DNA of 64,000 nt from Thermodesulfatator indicus DSM 15286 (GCF_000217795.1 NC_015681.1:1851244-1915243), one strand, 5' to 3'. Positions 24,538 to 34,000 are shown, numbered from the stretch's first letter. The notes: generated from the letters alone by a model not told the origin. Program-made: numbers and translations.

Positions 24538-25323
24538 GCTTTCTTTACGTAGGCGTTCGGTAATGAGCTGGGCTACTTTCTCTCCTGAAAGAAGCATGCC
24601 CCCAAATATAGGCCCCATGCGATAGGCACCAAAAGTGGCGTTAGCAGCCATGCCAGTTACAAAAACACCAGGATATACCTCGCGAGTATAATCAACCGTG
24701 AGGCTTTCGGCCACTTCAGCCCACATAGATTTTTCCCCAATAACTTTTCCTGTTTCCGTCTTTAGAGCAGCACCTAGCTTTTTCTGCATTACCTGGAGCA
24801 CAGCCGTTTCATGGCCGGTAGCCTCTACTACATATTGGGCTCTTACTGCCAAAGGATCTACGTGAAGGCCAGCAATTTCTGTGGCACTCCAGTTTAATAC
24901 TAGGCCTACTACTCGGTTATCTCTTACCATAACGTCTTCAACCATGATAAGATTAAATATCTTAGCTCCAGCCTGAACACATTTAGCGGCTAGGATACAG
25001 GCCACTTCTACCGCGTCTGCGGTGTAGTATTCACCACCATTCCAGGGTTCGGTGCGTACTCCTATTTCTTTTAAAAGACGGGCACCTTCTTTTTGGACCA
25101 CTATTTCGTTAAACATCATGCCGCCACCCCAGATACCACCTCCAATGCTCATGCGTCTTTCAAAAACCGCTACTTTAAAGCCTTCGCTGGCCAACTTGTA
25201 AGCGGCCATAAGCCCTGAAGGTCCAGCTCCTACTATAGCCACATCCATTTCTAAGTAGTTTGTTAATTTTTGGAAATAACGTTCGATGATTGCCCGGCTA
25301 ATTTTGATTTCGTCTAGAGCCAT
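24535..25323 (-). CDS. thi4: Thi4 thiazole synthase, histidine (catalytic) type
   Basis: 262 residues. Thi4 makes the ADP-thiazole precursor of thiamin from NAD+, glycine and sulfur. The FAD/NAD-binding motif GAGPSG lies at residues 33-38 and GGGIWGGGMMF at 61-71. In yeast and plants a cysteine (motif SCMDP) donates sulfur once. Here the matching segment is GLHVDP with His154, as in methanogen Thi4 that uses free sulfide repeatedly. The C-terminal MGPIFGGMLLSGE is typical. The ribosome binding site AGGAGG precedes the ATG. It lies 65 bases downstream of nadC, so one operon is likely. No TPP riboswitch was seen. Confidence 0.92.
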   Translation of the reverse strand: MALDEIKISRAIIERYFQKLTNYLEMDVAIVGAGPSGLMAAYKLASEGFKVAVFERRMSIGGGIWGGGMMFNEIVVQKEGARLLKEIGVRTEPWNGGEYYTADAVEVACILAAKCVQAGAKIFNLIMVEDVMVRDNRVVGLVLNWSATEIAGLHVDPLAVRAQYVVEATGHETAVLQVMQKKLGAALKTETGKVIGEKSMWAEVAESLTVDYTREVYPGVFVTGMAANATFGAYRMGPIFGGMLLSGEKVAQLITERLRKES

Positions 25324-25388
25324 TATGTCCTCCTAAATCATAGTTTTCTGCTAGAGAATTTTGCAAAATAATAAAAATTTTGAATCTA

Positions 25389-26255
25389 TCAAGAAAACAC
25401 TTCAACAATTTTTAAATTTAAATCTACAGCTGGAGCTGAATGGGTAAGCTTACCAATGGAAATTATATCTACCCCTGTTTCAGCAATTTGACGAACATTT
25501 TCTAGATTTATTCCGCCAGAGGCCTCAAGTAAGATATAGGGATTGAGGCTTTTAGCCAGAGCTACGGCCTCTTTCAATATTTTCACATCCATATTATCGA
25601 GAAGAAGGGCGTGAGCTCCTGCTTCTATGGCTTCTTTAAGTTCTTCCAGATTGCTAACTTCTATTTCAATTAAATACACATGGGGCAGATATTCTTTAGC
25701 CCGTTTTATTGCCTTTTTTACTGAACCGCAAGCCTTTATGTGATTGTCTTTTATTAAAACTCCGTCTGATAGGCCGAAGCGATGATTCCGTCCGCCACCA
25801 CAAAGAACCGCATATTTTTCAAGAACTCTAAAGCCGGGAAGGGTCTTTCTTGTATCTACAATTTTTACTGGAAGTCCTTTTATTTTTTCTACAAATTTAT
25901 AGGTATAAGTGGCCACGCCTGATAGGTGCTGTAAAAAATTGAGACAGACCCTTTCGCCTTTGAGTATGGATGTAATTTTTCCGCACACTTCGGCTACAAC
26001 TTCGCCTCTTTTTATTTTTTCAGCGTCTCTTTTGAGAGGAATAAATGCTAGATCGGGGTCGATTTCTTTAAATACTATGCGGGCTATAGGGATTCCACAA
26101 ATAATCAGGTCTTCTTTAGCTCTTATTAGGCCTTTTCCTTTTTCTTCAGGAGAAATGAGGGTGTCAGTGGTGACATCACCGTGTCCTAAGTCTTCCTCTA
26201 AAGCTTTTTTAACAAAATCTCTGTATAACAAAGGATGGGGTGGTATAGGAAACAT
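25389..26255 (-). CDS. nadC: Nicotinate-nucleotide pyrophosphorylase (quinolinate phosphoribosyltransferase)
   Basis: 288 residues. NadC converts quinolinate and PRPP to nicotinate mononucleotide, CO2 and pyrophosphate in de novo NAD synthesis. Visible signatures are EEDLGHGDVTTD near the N-terminus, LNFLQHLSGVAT, VDTRKTLPGFR, KYAVLCGGGRNHRFGLSDGVLIKDNH in parts, and EASGGI near the end. The start is the ATG at 26255, 5 bases after GGAGGG; an ATG at 26294 would add 13 residues without a binding site. It is followed by thi4, which consumes NAD. Confidence 0.94.
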   Translation of the reverse strand: MFPIPPHPLLYRDFVKKALEEDLGHGDVTTDTLISPEEKGKGLIRAKEDLIICGIPIARIVFKEIDPDLAFIPLKRDAEKIKRGEVVAEVCGKITSILKGERVCLNFLQHLSGVATYTYKFVEKIKGLPVKIVDTRKTLPGFRVLEKYAVLCGGGRNHRFGLSDGVLIKDNHIKACGSVKKAIKRAKEYLPHVYLIEIEVSNLEELKEAIEAGAHALLLDNMDVKILKEAVALAKSLNPYILLEASGGINLENVRQIAETGVDIISIGKLTHSAPAVDLNLKIVEVFS

Positions 26256-26355
26256 TTTCCCTCCGTCAAATTTATGACAGAAAAAAATTGACATTATTCA
26301 TCTTTCAAAGTTATTTTTGTTTGAAAAGTTATGCAAGCTTAAAGAGGGGTTTTTT

Positions 26356-27750
26356 ATGAGGGAATCTATCTTAGTGGTTGAAGACAATCAGATAGAAGCA
26401 GATCTCTTAGCTGAATTTTTGCAACAAAAGGGTTTTGAAGTCGATGTGGCCTACAATGGAGCTGAAGGTATTAATCGTATAGGCGAAATTTTTTACGACG
26501 TGGTTATTACCGATCTAGCCATGCCCAAGATAGGAGGGCTTGAGGTTTTAGAATATATCGTTGAGCATTCTCCTGAAACCATTTGTATTATCCTTACTGG
26601 CCAAGGGAGTATCAAAAGTGCGGTAGAAGCCATTAAAAAAGGCGCCTATGAATATCTTACCAAACCTGTAGCGTTTGATGAGTTGAGTTTAACATTGGAA
26701 AAGGCCTTAGATACTAGACGTCTAAGACGCGAAAATGAATACTTGCGGCGCAAACTCTGGCAAGAAAGCGGCTACGGAGAAATCATTGGCAAAAGTAAGC
26801 CTATGCGTCAGGTCTTTTCCCTTATAGAAAAAGTAGCTGATACTGATGCCACGGTATTAGTGCTTGGAGAGTCAGGGACAGGTAAAGAACTGGTAGCCAG
26901 GGCTATTCATGCTGCTAGCAGTCGCCGAGAAGGTCCTTTTATACCGGTAAACTGTGGGGCTATTCCTGAAGAGCTTCTTGAATCAGAGCTCTTTGGCCAC
27001 GAAAAGGGATCTTTTACCGGGGCGGTAAAGACCCGCATTGGCCGTTTTGAGTTAGCCCACGGGGGAACTATTTTTCTCGACGAAATCGCTGAGATGAGCC
27101 CAAAACTACAGGTAAAACTCTTGCGAGTACTTCAAGAAAGGTCTTTTGAAAGGGTAGGGGGCACCCGCTCTATAAAAGTAGATATAAGAGTGATTGCCGC
27201 TACCAATAAAGATTTACAAAAAGAAGTACGTGAAGGCCGTTTTAGAGAAGACCTGTATTATCGTTTAAATGTTATTCCTATTAAACTTCCTCCTTTGAGA
27301 GAAAGAAAAGAAGACATACCTCTTTTAATAGAACATTTTCTTAGCCGTTTTACTCAACGAAAAAGACGTAAAATTACAGGCCTTTCTAAAGAGGCTCTCG
27401 AATGCCTGATGAAATACCACTGGCCGGGAAATGTAAGAGAACTTGAAAATGTTATTGAAAGAATGGTTATCCTCGCCAACGGTGAACAACTTATTTTGGA
27501 AGATGTTCCAGAATACATTCTTGAACAATCGCAGTTTAATTATAAACCAGGTGTTCAAGATTTTGACATTCCAGATGAAGGGATCCATTTGCCGGAACTG
27601 GTATCTGAGTTTGAAAAAAAACTTATTATCAAGGCCCTTGAAAAAACAGGCTGGGTTAAAAACCGGGCGGCTAAACTACTCCATATCAATCGCACTACCC
27701 TTATCGAAAAAATGAAAAAGCAAAAAATTACCCGTCCTACCGCCCACTAG
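26356..27750 (+). CDS. Sigma-54-dependent response regulator (NtrC family)
   Basis: 464 residues. A receiver domain ([14 protein letters not shown]; phosphoacceptor Asp in [13 protein letters not shown]) is followed by an AAA+ domain with Walker A GESGTGKE and the sigma-54 contact loop GSFTGA (Ser for Ala). A Fis-type helix-turn-helix comes last ([20 protein letters not shown]). The HTH wording ([12 protein letters not shown]) resembles FleQ/FlrA-type flagellar regulators. The start is the ATG at 26356 behind AGAGGGG. It lies just upstream of a sigma-54 promoter and the flagellar operon, so it likely controls that operon. No kinase is adjacent. Divergent from nadC. Confidence 0.93.
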   Translation: MRESILVVEDNQIEADLLAEFLQQKGFEVDVAYNGAEGINRIGEIFYDVVITDLAMPKIGGLEVLEYIVEHSPETICIILTGQGSIKSAVEAIKKGAYEYLTKPVAFDELSLTLEKALDTRRLRRENEYLRRKLWQESGYGEIIGKSKPMRQVFSLIEKVADTDATVLVLGESGTGKELVARAIHAASSRREGPFIPVNCGAIPEELLESELFGHEKGSFTGAVKTRIGRFELAHGGTIFLDEIAEMSPKLQVKLLRVLQERSFERVGGTRSIKVDIRVIAATNKDLQKEVREGRFREDLYYRLNVIPIKLPPLRERKEDIPLLIEHFLSRFTQRKRRKITGLSKEALECLMKYHWPGNVRELENVIERMVILANGEQLILEDVPEYILEQSQFNYKPGVQDFDIPDEGIHLPELVSEFEKKLIIKALEKTGWVKNRAAKLLHINRTTLIEKMKKQKITRPTAH

Positions 27751-27840
27751 CGTCAAATTTTTGGCTAAAAAAAGCTTTTCTTCCTCTGTTTTTTTTCGTG
27801 TAAGCCCTCACTTGGTGTGGTTTTAGTGGAATTTCTTTTA

Positions 27841-27855
27841 GGCACACGCTTTGCA
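27841..27855 (+). promoter_or_regulatory. Sigma-54 promoter for the TPR-flagellar operon
   Basis: AGGCAC-ACGCT-TTGCA matches the consensus TGGCAC-N5-TTGCW in all but the first base, with correct spacing of the GG (-24) and GC (-12). Transcription should begin near 27866. Two sigma-54 activators flank it, one upstream and one downstream. Confidence 0.82.
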
Positions 27856-27869
27856 AAGTCTGAAAGACG

Positions 27870-29924
27870 ATGAGAGTTTTGACTAAGTTATTAATGGGAA
27901 TATTTTTTACAATACAAAACGTTATCGCGAGGCCATGCAGTGGCCGAGGCGATTTAAGACCCCTTTGCCAGTGCTCGAGACAAGGATTCCTTCGCTATAC
28001 TCGCAATGACAGTCTCAAAATTCTCATATATTTGGTGCTACCAGCCATCTTAATTTTAGGAATGTTCACCAGTAATACTTTGGCGGCTAAGGATGCGTTT
28101 TTGTGGTATCAACAGGCCAAAACTTTGTACGAAGAGGGAGATAGCCAAGGGGCGCTTGCGCTTCTAGAAGAACTCGAGCATCGCTTCCCCAATGAAAGAG
28201 CAGTTATAGCCAAAGGAAGAGTTCTTGCCGCTGAGATATATGCTTCTCAGGGTAACTATCAAAAGGTAATAGACCTCTTAAAGCCCCTTTTAAAGGAAAC
28301 AGACTTGCCTCCCAAGGCCTATCTTTTATTGGCCAAAAGTAGCGAGGCCTTGGGGTTACACAGTGATGCCTTAGTTTATATTCGTTTTCTTCAGGCCAAA
28401 TTTCCAGACGCTTTAGAGGTTTGTTCGGCTAACGTTATTGCGGCGCGAATTTTTTACAAAAGGAAGATTCCGGATAAGGCTAAACGACTGGCAGAAAAAG
28501 TTTTGGCCTCAGATTTATGCCCTCTTAAGGCTAAAGCCGAGGCTTCGTCTTTGTTGTTTAAGCTCAATGAGCCAGATAAGGTAATATCTTTCTTGAAAAA
28601 TAACCCTAAAGTTAAGGCCCTTGTTCCGGAAATCATAAAAGAACTGGCCCTTTATCATTTGAAACAAGGAAATCTCAAGCAGGCGGAAGAAGAAATTTAT
28701 GATTACCTTAACTATTCTGGCCGGGAAAAAGAAGCTCCGCCTTTGCTTTGGGCTTTAGGAGAAGTTTATTTTAATCAAAAAAAGTATAGAGAAGCCCGTC
28801 GTATTTTTGAATTAATTTTGACCTCTTGGCCTTCTGCGCCTCAGGCCTTGTTTGCTAAATTTAGGCTTTATGAAATGCGTTATCTCTTTGAAGAAAAGAT
28901 AGGTCGTTTTGATCCTCAAACAAGGCAAATCCTCTTAAACGTAATAAAGGCCCTTAAAAAGGATTATCCGAAAGCGCCTATAACCGAAGAAGCCCATGCC
29001 TTAGAAATAGAAATACTCTTAGAGTTAAAAAAGATTGATGAATGCCTTAAAAGTGCCTGGGCTTTTTTAAAAAAGTATCCTCAATCTCCTTTTTTGCCGA
29101 AGATTTTTCCTGTTCTATGTAAAGCTTCTTCCCTTTTCGAGCAAAAACTTTTGGGAGAAAAGGACTACGAAGAAGTTATTTTATTTTTTGAAAAACACAA
29201 ACCAGAGCTTGAAAAAGCTGGTTGTGGTTTAACTTTTTATTGGGCGGCTCAGGCCTATCTTTCACTCAATCTGGAAACTCAGGCTCGTTTAACTTTGTTA
29301 AAAGGGGTGCTTTTGCCACTTCCCGATGTATGGGAAAAGGATTTTAAGCTTACCCTAGCAGATCTTCTTATAAGAAATTCAGAGTACGACCTTTCTGAGA
29401 GATTTTTAAAAGAACTCCGCGAAAAATACCCAGAAATAAACAAAAATCCTTACTTTCTTTATCTTTGCGGCTTGCTCAATGAGGGTGAAGGAAAACTTAT
29501 AAAGGCCCTTAATTTTTTAGAAAAGGCTTACCATGAAACCGCTACCCCTGAAATGAAAGAAAAAATTCGTAAGGATCTCCTGAAGGTTTTGATTTCCGTG
29601 GGACGCTATCAAGAGGCCCTAGTTCTTTTAAAAGAAGCCAAGAAAGTTGATCTAGAGCTCGGCAAAGCCTTGGTTACCAAGGCCTTGAATGAGGAAAAAT
29701 ACGGCCTTTCTCAAAAAGCCCTTGCTTTTCTTTTGAAGAAGTTTCCAAAAGATCGAGAATTAAAATGGCTTGAAGGTTTGCTATTGGAGCGCCAGGGTGA
29801 AGCAGAAAAAGCACTAGCCATTTGGCAGGAAATGGCAAATGGTAATGACCTATACGGAAGGTTGGCCTCGTCATTAGTTAAAGAAGAAAAACTTGTAGAA
29901 GAGGCGCGTCAAGAGATCTACTGA
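27870..29924 (+). CDS. TPR-repeat protein upstream of flagellar genes; start uncertain
   Basis: The frame is open from the ATG at 27870 (684 residues), but codons about 19-47 are a dispersed repeat copy. The predicted sigma-54 transcript starts only about 4 bases before this ATG. A downstream start near 28032 (TTG or GTG) would give a short signal peptide (LPAILILGMFTSNTLA). The rest is helical TPR pairs: AKTLYEEGDSQGALALLEEL, GNYQKVIDLLKPLL, LARLYHLKQGNLKQAEEEI-type units, YFNQKKYREARRIFELIL, and others. Likely a periplasmic or membrane-anchored scaffold. Its last base overlaps the next gene's start. Confidence 0.82.
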   Translation: MRVLTKLLMGIFFTIQNVIARPCSGRGDLRPLCQCSRQGFLRYTRNDSLKILIYLVLPAILILGMFTSNTLAAKDAFLWYQQAKTLYEEGDSQGALALLEELEHRFPNERAVIAKGRVLAAEIYASQGNYQKVIDLLKPLLKETDLPPKAYLLLAKSSEALGLHSDALVYIRFLQAKFPDALEVCSANVIAARIFYKRKIPDKAKRLAEKVLASDLCPLKAKAEASSLLFKLNEPDKVISFLKNNPKVKALVPEIIKELALYHLKQGNLKQAEEEIYDYLNYSGREKEAPPLLWALGEVYFNQKKYREARRIFELILTSWPSAPQALFAKFRLYEMRYLFEEKIGRFDPQTRQILLNVIKALKKDYPKAPITEEAHALEIEILLELKKIDECLKSAWAFLKKYPQSPFLPKIFPVLCKASSLFEQKLLGEKDYEEVILFFEKHKPELEKAGCGLTFYWAAQAYLSLNLETQARLTLLKGVLLPLPDVWEKDFKLTLADLLIRNSEYDLSERFLKELREKYPEINKNPYFLYLCGLLNEGEGKLIKALNFLEKAYHETATPEMKEKIRKDLLKVLISVGRYQEALVLLKEAKKVDLELGKALVTKALNEEKYGLSQKALAFLLKKFPKDRELKWLEGLLLERQGEAEKALAIWQEMANGNDLYGRLASSLVKEEKLVEEARQEIY
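27923..28012. repeat. Dispersed palindromic repeat, copy 4, inside the 5' end of an ORF
   Basis: ATCGCGAGGCCATGCAGTGG ... ACTCGCAATGACAG carries the repeat arms, in the same orientation sense as the other copies. It lies in frame without stop codons within the TPR ORF, or in its leader if translation starts downstream. Confidence 0.75.
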
Positions 29925-31222
29925 TGCCAGAGACTATCTTATTGCTAGATAAAAAAGAAAAAGACTTGGCCCCATTGGCTGAAGCTCTTATGGAGAAGGG
30001 TTTGAGCCCTATCTGGGGTTTTAACCGCGAGGAGGCCTTTTCTATTTTAGAAGAGCAAGATATCGGTGCCGTGGTAGCAAATCTTGAAAATGAAGAATTT
30101 GGCCGTCTTAAAATCTTAAAAGACTTGAATTCCTTTAATCCTCTCATACCAGTCATTCTTTTGACCCAAGAAGCTGACCTTGAAGAAGCTGTTCAGGCCA
30201 TTAAGGCTGGGGCAGCTGACTATCGGCTTTTATCAACAGAGCCGGCTCTTCTGACGGAAATAATCCTTAAAGTTAAGCGTACCTATGAACCACCTGAAGG
30301 TAGTTTTATTACGGCTAACCAGAGACTCAAGTTGATTTTAGCTCGGCTAAAAGAGGTTGCAAAAAGTAAGGCCACGGTACTAATTACTGGTGAGTCTGGT
30401 ACAGGTAAGGAAGTCCTTGCCAGATTTATTCACGAAAACAGCGATAGGGCACGAGGGCCTTTTATTGCTATTAATTGTGCGGCCTTGCCGGAACATCTTC
30501 TGGAATCCGAGCTATTCGGCTATGAAAAAGGGGCCTTTTCAGGAGCCTTTACTAGAAAGCTTGGAAAATTTGAACTGGCCAATGGGGGAACTATTCTCCT
30601 TGACGAAATAACAGAAATGCCCCTTTCTCTTCAGGCCAAACTTTTGAGGGTGCTCCAAGAAGGAGAGGTAGATCGCCTAGGCGGAGCTTATCCCGTAAAA
30701 ATAGACGTAAGAGTTATTGCTACTACCAATCGCGATGTACAGGCCCTGGTTTCTCAAGGAAAGTTTAGAGAAGATCTTTATTTTCGCCTGAATGTTATTC
30801 CGGTAGAAATTCCCCCCTTGCGTGAACGGCCTGAAGACGTGAGGCTTCTGGCCCAGAAGTTTTGTGAAGAATTTTCCCAGAAGTATAACCGTCCAGTTAA
30901 AGGTTTTGCTGATGGGGTTCTTGAAAAGTTAAGTCAATATCCCTGGCCTGGTAATGTACGCGAGCTGAGAAACTTAATAGAGAGAGCGGTACTGCTAGCT
31001 CAGGGAACTTGGATAACCCTCAAAGACATTTTCCCTAAACCACTCGGGGCTAAAGGCCAGGATATGCCACTTAAGCCGCTTCGCGAAGTAGAACGAGAAA
31101 TGATAATGAAGGCCTTACGAGCGGCTAATGGAAATCGTACCCGAGCGGCAGAGATATTAGGTATAAGCGTGCGTACACTTCGCAACAAACTCCAAATTTA
31201 TCGTGAAGCAGGACTCATTTAG
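29924..31222 (+). CDS. Sigma-54 activator with degenerate receiver domain, FlrC/FleR-like
   Basis: 432 residues. The N-terminal domain folds like a receiver (ILLLDKKEKDLAPLAEAL ... VILLTQEADLEEAVQAIKAGAADYRL) but lacks the phosphoacceptor: where VVTDxxMP is expected it reads VVANLENEEFG. The acidic pair near the N-terminus is also incomplete. The AAA+ domain has GESGTGKE, and the sigma-54 loop is GAFSGA instead of GAFTGA. The Fis-type HTH ends the protein (NGNRTRAAEILGISVRTLRNKL). It starts at the stop of the TPR gene and precedes flgB by 8 bases. Probably a flagellar class regulator working without phosphorylation. Confidence 0.9.
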   Translation: MPETILLLDKKEKDLAPLAEALMEKGLSPIWGFNREEAFSILEEQDIGAVVANLENEEFGRLKILKDLNSFNPLIPVILLTQEADLEEAVQAIKAGAADYRLLSTEPALLTEIILKVKRTYEPPEGSFITANQRLKLILARLKEVAKSKATVLITGESGTGKEVLARFIHENSDRARGPFIAINCAALPEHLLESELFGYEKGAFSGAFTRKLGKFELANGGTILLDEITEMPLSLQAKLLRVLQEGEVDRLGGAYPVKIDVRVIATTNRDVQALVSQGKFREDLYFRLNVIPVEIPPLRERPEDVRLLAQKFCEEFSQKYNRPVKGFADGVLEKLSQYPWPGNVRELRNLIERAVLLAQGTWITLKDIFPKPLGAKGQDMPLKPLREVEREMIMKALRAANGNRTRAAEILGISVRTLRNKLQIYREAGLI

Positions 31223-31230
31223 GAGGGGAT

Positions 31231-31638
31231 ATGATAGGGGCAAAGCTTTTTGGTAAGACCTGGCAGGTGGTTTCAGAGGCTTTAAAAGTAAGACTTATGC
31301 GTCACGAGGTCATTGCCGCTAACATTGCCAACGTAGATACGCCTGGCTATAGTCGGAAAGATATCCCTTTTGAAAAGGTAATGGCTGCCTATCTTAAAGG
31401 TTCTCCCCCATTAAAAACTACTAATCCGCGGCATATTAAACCAGGCCTTGCTCCCGACGGTGGTATCCCCTTGGTAGAAGAAGAGCCTCCTGTTGAAGGC
31501 ACACCTAATAATGTCTCTTTAGAACAAGAGATGGCCAAGCTTTCAGAAAATAATCTTATGTATCAGGCTACCATTCAGGCCTTAATGAAAGAAATAGAGC
31601 TTTTACGCGAAGCCATAACCGAAGGAGGTAAGAGATAA
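31231..31638 (+). CDS. flgB: Flagellar rod protein FlgB
   Basis: 135 residues. FlgB is the proximal rod subunit. The conserved N-terminal rod motif ANIANVDTPGYSRKDIPFE is present. There is no signal peptide, as expected for type III-exported rod proteins. GGAGGGG precedes the ATG. Its stop codon overlaps the flgC start (TAATG). Confidence 0.95.
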   Translation: MIGAKLFGKTWQVVSEALKVRLMRHEVIAANIANVDTPGYSRKDIPFEKVMAAYLKGSPPLKTTNPRHIKPGLAPDGGIPLVEEEPPVEGTPNNVSLEQEMAKLSENNLMYQATIQALMKEIELLREAITEGGKR

Positions 31639-32072
31639 TGAAACTATTAACTGCTTTGCGCTTGGCCTCAAGTGGCCTTTCTGTTCAACGGTTGCGGCTA
31701 AATATTTCAGCTATGAATCTGGCTAATGCTGATGTTACCAGAACCCTTACCGGGGAACCCTATAGAGCCCAAAATGTTGTCGTTAGTGCTTCTCAACTTC
31801 CTGACGAACTTGAGGGAGACTTATCTGATGCTGGTCTCAAGCTGGTGACTCCCAGGGTAACTGCTATAGTGGAAGATCAGAGTCCTTTTCGTGAAGTGTA
31901 TGATCCGTCTCATCCAGATGCTGATAAACGGGGCATCGTACGCTATCCCAATGTAGATGTCCTAACAGAAATGGTAGAGCTCCTTTCTGCCTCACGAGCT
32001 TATGAAGCTAATCTCTCTGTAGTTTCGGTGACCAAGTCCATGGCCTTAAAGACCCTAGAGATACTCAAATAG
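31638..32072 (+). CDS. flgC: Flagellar rod protein FlgC
   Basis: 144 residues. Proximal rod protein with the N-terminal ALRLASSGLSVQRLRLNISAMNLANADVTRT region and the C-terminal NVDVLTEMVELLSASRAYEANLSV signature, quoted here in continuous form but recognised in parts. One base overlaps flgB, and fliE starts 11 bases after its stop. Normal length. Confidence 0.94.
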   Translation: MKLLTALRLASSGLSVQRLRLNISAMNLANADVTRTLTGEPYRAQNVVVSASQLPDELEGDLSDAGLKLVTPRVTAIVEDQSPFREVYDPSHPDADKRGIVRYPNVDVLTEMVELLSASRAYEANLSVVSVTKSMALKTLEILK

Positions 32073-32083
32073 GGAGGACTTTT

Positions 32084-32374
32084 ATGAAGATTAACGGTTT
32101 AGGAAATCCCTACGGTATAAAGAATGTTTCTAATAAGACCAGGCCTGATTCAAAGGGAGATTTTATGGATCTCCTTAAAAAAGAGATATCTTCTGTTGAT
32201 GCCGCCCAAAAAGTGGCCGCTGAAAATCTTAAAGCCTTTGCTACGGGAGAAAACCCTGACCTTACGGCTTTAACTCTTTCTCTGACTAAAGCTGATCTTT
32301 CTTTTCGTCTTTTACTTCAAGTACGTAACAAAGTGCTTCAGGCCTATGAAGAAGTTATGAGAATGCAACTTTAA
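32084..32374 (+). CDS. fliE: Flagellar hook-basal body protein FliE
   Basis: 96 residues, linking the MS ring to the rod. The C-terminal half carries the FliE pattern: ENLKAFATGENPDLTALTLSLTKADLSFRLLLQVRNKVLQAYEEVMRMQL, read as an amphipathic helix pair with V-L-x-A-Y-x-E-V-M-x-M. GGGAGG precedes the ATG. fliF follows after 12 bases. Confidence 0.93.
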   Translation: MKINGLGNPYGIKNVSNKTRPDSKGDFMDLLKKEISSVDAAQKVAAENLKAFATGENPDLTALTLSLTKADLSFRLLLQVRNKVLQAYEEVMRMQL

Positions 32375-32386
32375 TGGAGGATAAAC

Positions 32387-34000
32387 ATGGCTTTTCCGCC
32401 CCCTAAAGAGGTTTTAAAGCAACTTAAAGATTTCTGGCAGGGCCTTTCTCGTGAACAACGTATTGCGGCTATAGGAACAGTGTTGATAGTTACCCTAGGT
32501 CTTTTAGGGTTGATATACTATGCCAATAGAACCGACTGGGGGCTCCTTTATAAAGGCCTTCCTGAGGAACGCGCTGCTCAGGTCATAGACTTTCTTAAAC
32601 AGGAAAAGATTCCTTATAAAGTGGAAAGTAACGGGGCCATAAAGGTACCACGTGACAAAGTACCAGAGGTGCGTATGGCCCTTGCCAGCCACGGCATTTT
32701 GAGCCCAGATGTAACTGGTTTTGAAATATTTGACAAAAATCAACTGGGAGCCACTGATTTTCTCCAGCGGGTGAACTACCAAAGAGCCCTTGAGGGAGAG
32801 CTTGCTCGTACCATTATGAGCCTTTCTGAGGTAGAGGCAGCTAGAGTTCACCTAGCCTTACCAAAAGAAAGTGTTTTTATCGAGGACCAAAAGCCCCCAA
32901 AAGCTTCGGTTTTTCTGAAGCTTAAAAATGGGCAGAGATTGAGTAGGCGAGAAGTAGAAGGAATTGTTAATTTGGTGGCCAGTGCTGTACCAGGTCTTAC
33001 TCCTGAGCATATTACCGTAGTAGATACCAAAGGTCGGGTGCTTTACCGCCCAGAGTCTCCTGAAGAACGTCTTAATGCTGAACAGCTTGCATATCGCAAG
33101 CAACTGGAAGAAGCTTATCAGGAAAAGATTGAATCCCTTTTGACTCAGGCCTTAGGGCCGGGACATGCCATTGCTCAAGTCTCTGTAGATGTTGATTTTA
33201 CTAAAGAAGTCAGAAAAGAAGAAACTTACGATCCTGAGGGTATAGCTGTAAGGAGTGAACTTATTCAAGATAGCCAGAAAGAAGGGGGAACTGAAGGAGG
33301 AGTCCCTGGAGTCAAAGGGGCTTTGGCTAATAAAATTGAAGGTAACACCAAAGGATTTACACAGACTCAGCGAGAAACCAAAAAAAGCATTACCAAAAAC
33401 TATGAAGTTAGCAAGGTGGTGCGTGAGCAGGAGTTTTCACCTGGGGCTATTAAAAAGATATCAGTAGCGGTCTTGCTTGATGAGGCGATTCTCAATAAGG
33501 GTGCCAAGAAAGGAGAGGCTCAGGCAGCCACCAACTTGGCCGAAGAACGTTTGGCCCAGGTAGAAAAGTTGGTCAAAGGGGCCATTGGTTATGACCCTGA
33601 CCGTGGAGATCAAGTAGAAGTAAGTGTCCTTCCTTTTGAGGGTTTGGAAGAAATGAAGCCCGAATCTCCTTGGGTAGCCTATGCCGATCGATTTGCCAGG
33701 CCTTTGATTGAATTTCTCTTAGTGTTACTCTTTTTGCTTTTAGTTATTCGTCCAGTGCTTAAAACCTTTCTCAAACGCCTTGAACCTGAACCAGAACCTT
33801 TACCCGAAGAGGCGCTGCCTGAAGCCGAAGAAGAGGCGTTACCTGAGGAAGAACCCACTCCACTGCCCCAGGAAATTGCTCTCAATATTATTCATAATCA
33901 GCCAGAACGGGCAGCAGTGCTGGTCAAACGCTGGTTAGCTGAAGAGACAGAAGAAGAACGTCAAAAAGCCCTAAAGGAGGCCGAAGCCAATGCCCACTAA
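32387..34000 (+). CDS. fliF: Flagellar MS-ring protein FliF
   Basis: 537 residues. It forms the membrane ring of the basal body. Two membrane segments lie near residues 24-46 (TVLIVTLGLLGLIYYA) and 438-456 (LIEFLLVLLFLLLVIRPVL). Between them is the periplasmic ring-building region (LYKGLPEERAAQVIDFL, VNYQRALEGELARTI, VHLALPKESVF). The C-terminal cytoplasmic tail is Glu/Pro-rich and then LKEAEANAH, the FliG-binding part. It overlaps fliG by 11 bases. Confidence 0.95.
   Translation: MAFPPPKEVLKQLKDFWQGLSREQRIAAIGTVLIVTLGLLGLIYYANRTDWGLLYKGLPEERAAQVIDFLKQEKIPYKVESNGAIKVPRDKVPEVRMALASHGILSPDVTGFEIFDKNQLGATDFLQRVNYQRALEGELARTIMSLSEVEAARVHLALPKESVFIEDQKPPKASVFLKLKNGQRLSRREVEGIVNLVASAVPGLTPEHITVVDTKGRVLYRPESPEERLNAEQLAYRKQLEEAYQEKIESLLTQALGPGHAIAQVSVDVDFTKEVRKEETYDPEGIAVRSELIQDSQKEGGTEGGVPGVKGALANKIEGNTKGFTQTQRETKKSITKNYEVSKVVREQEFSPGAIKKISVAVLLDEAILNKGAKKGEAQAATNLAEERLAQVEKLVKGAIGYDPDRGDQVEVSVLPFEGLEEMKPESPWVAYADRFARPLIEFLLVLLFLLLVIRPVLKTFLKRLEPEPEPLPEEALPEAEEEALPEEEPTPLPQEIALNIIHNQPERAAVLVKRWLAEETEEERQKALKEAEANAH

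Noticed and set aside
25324-25388. TPP riboswitch before thi4
   Set aside because: The 65-base gap lacks the conserved CUGAGA and is too short for the structure.
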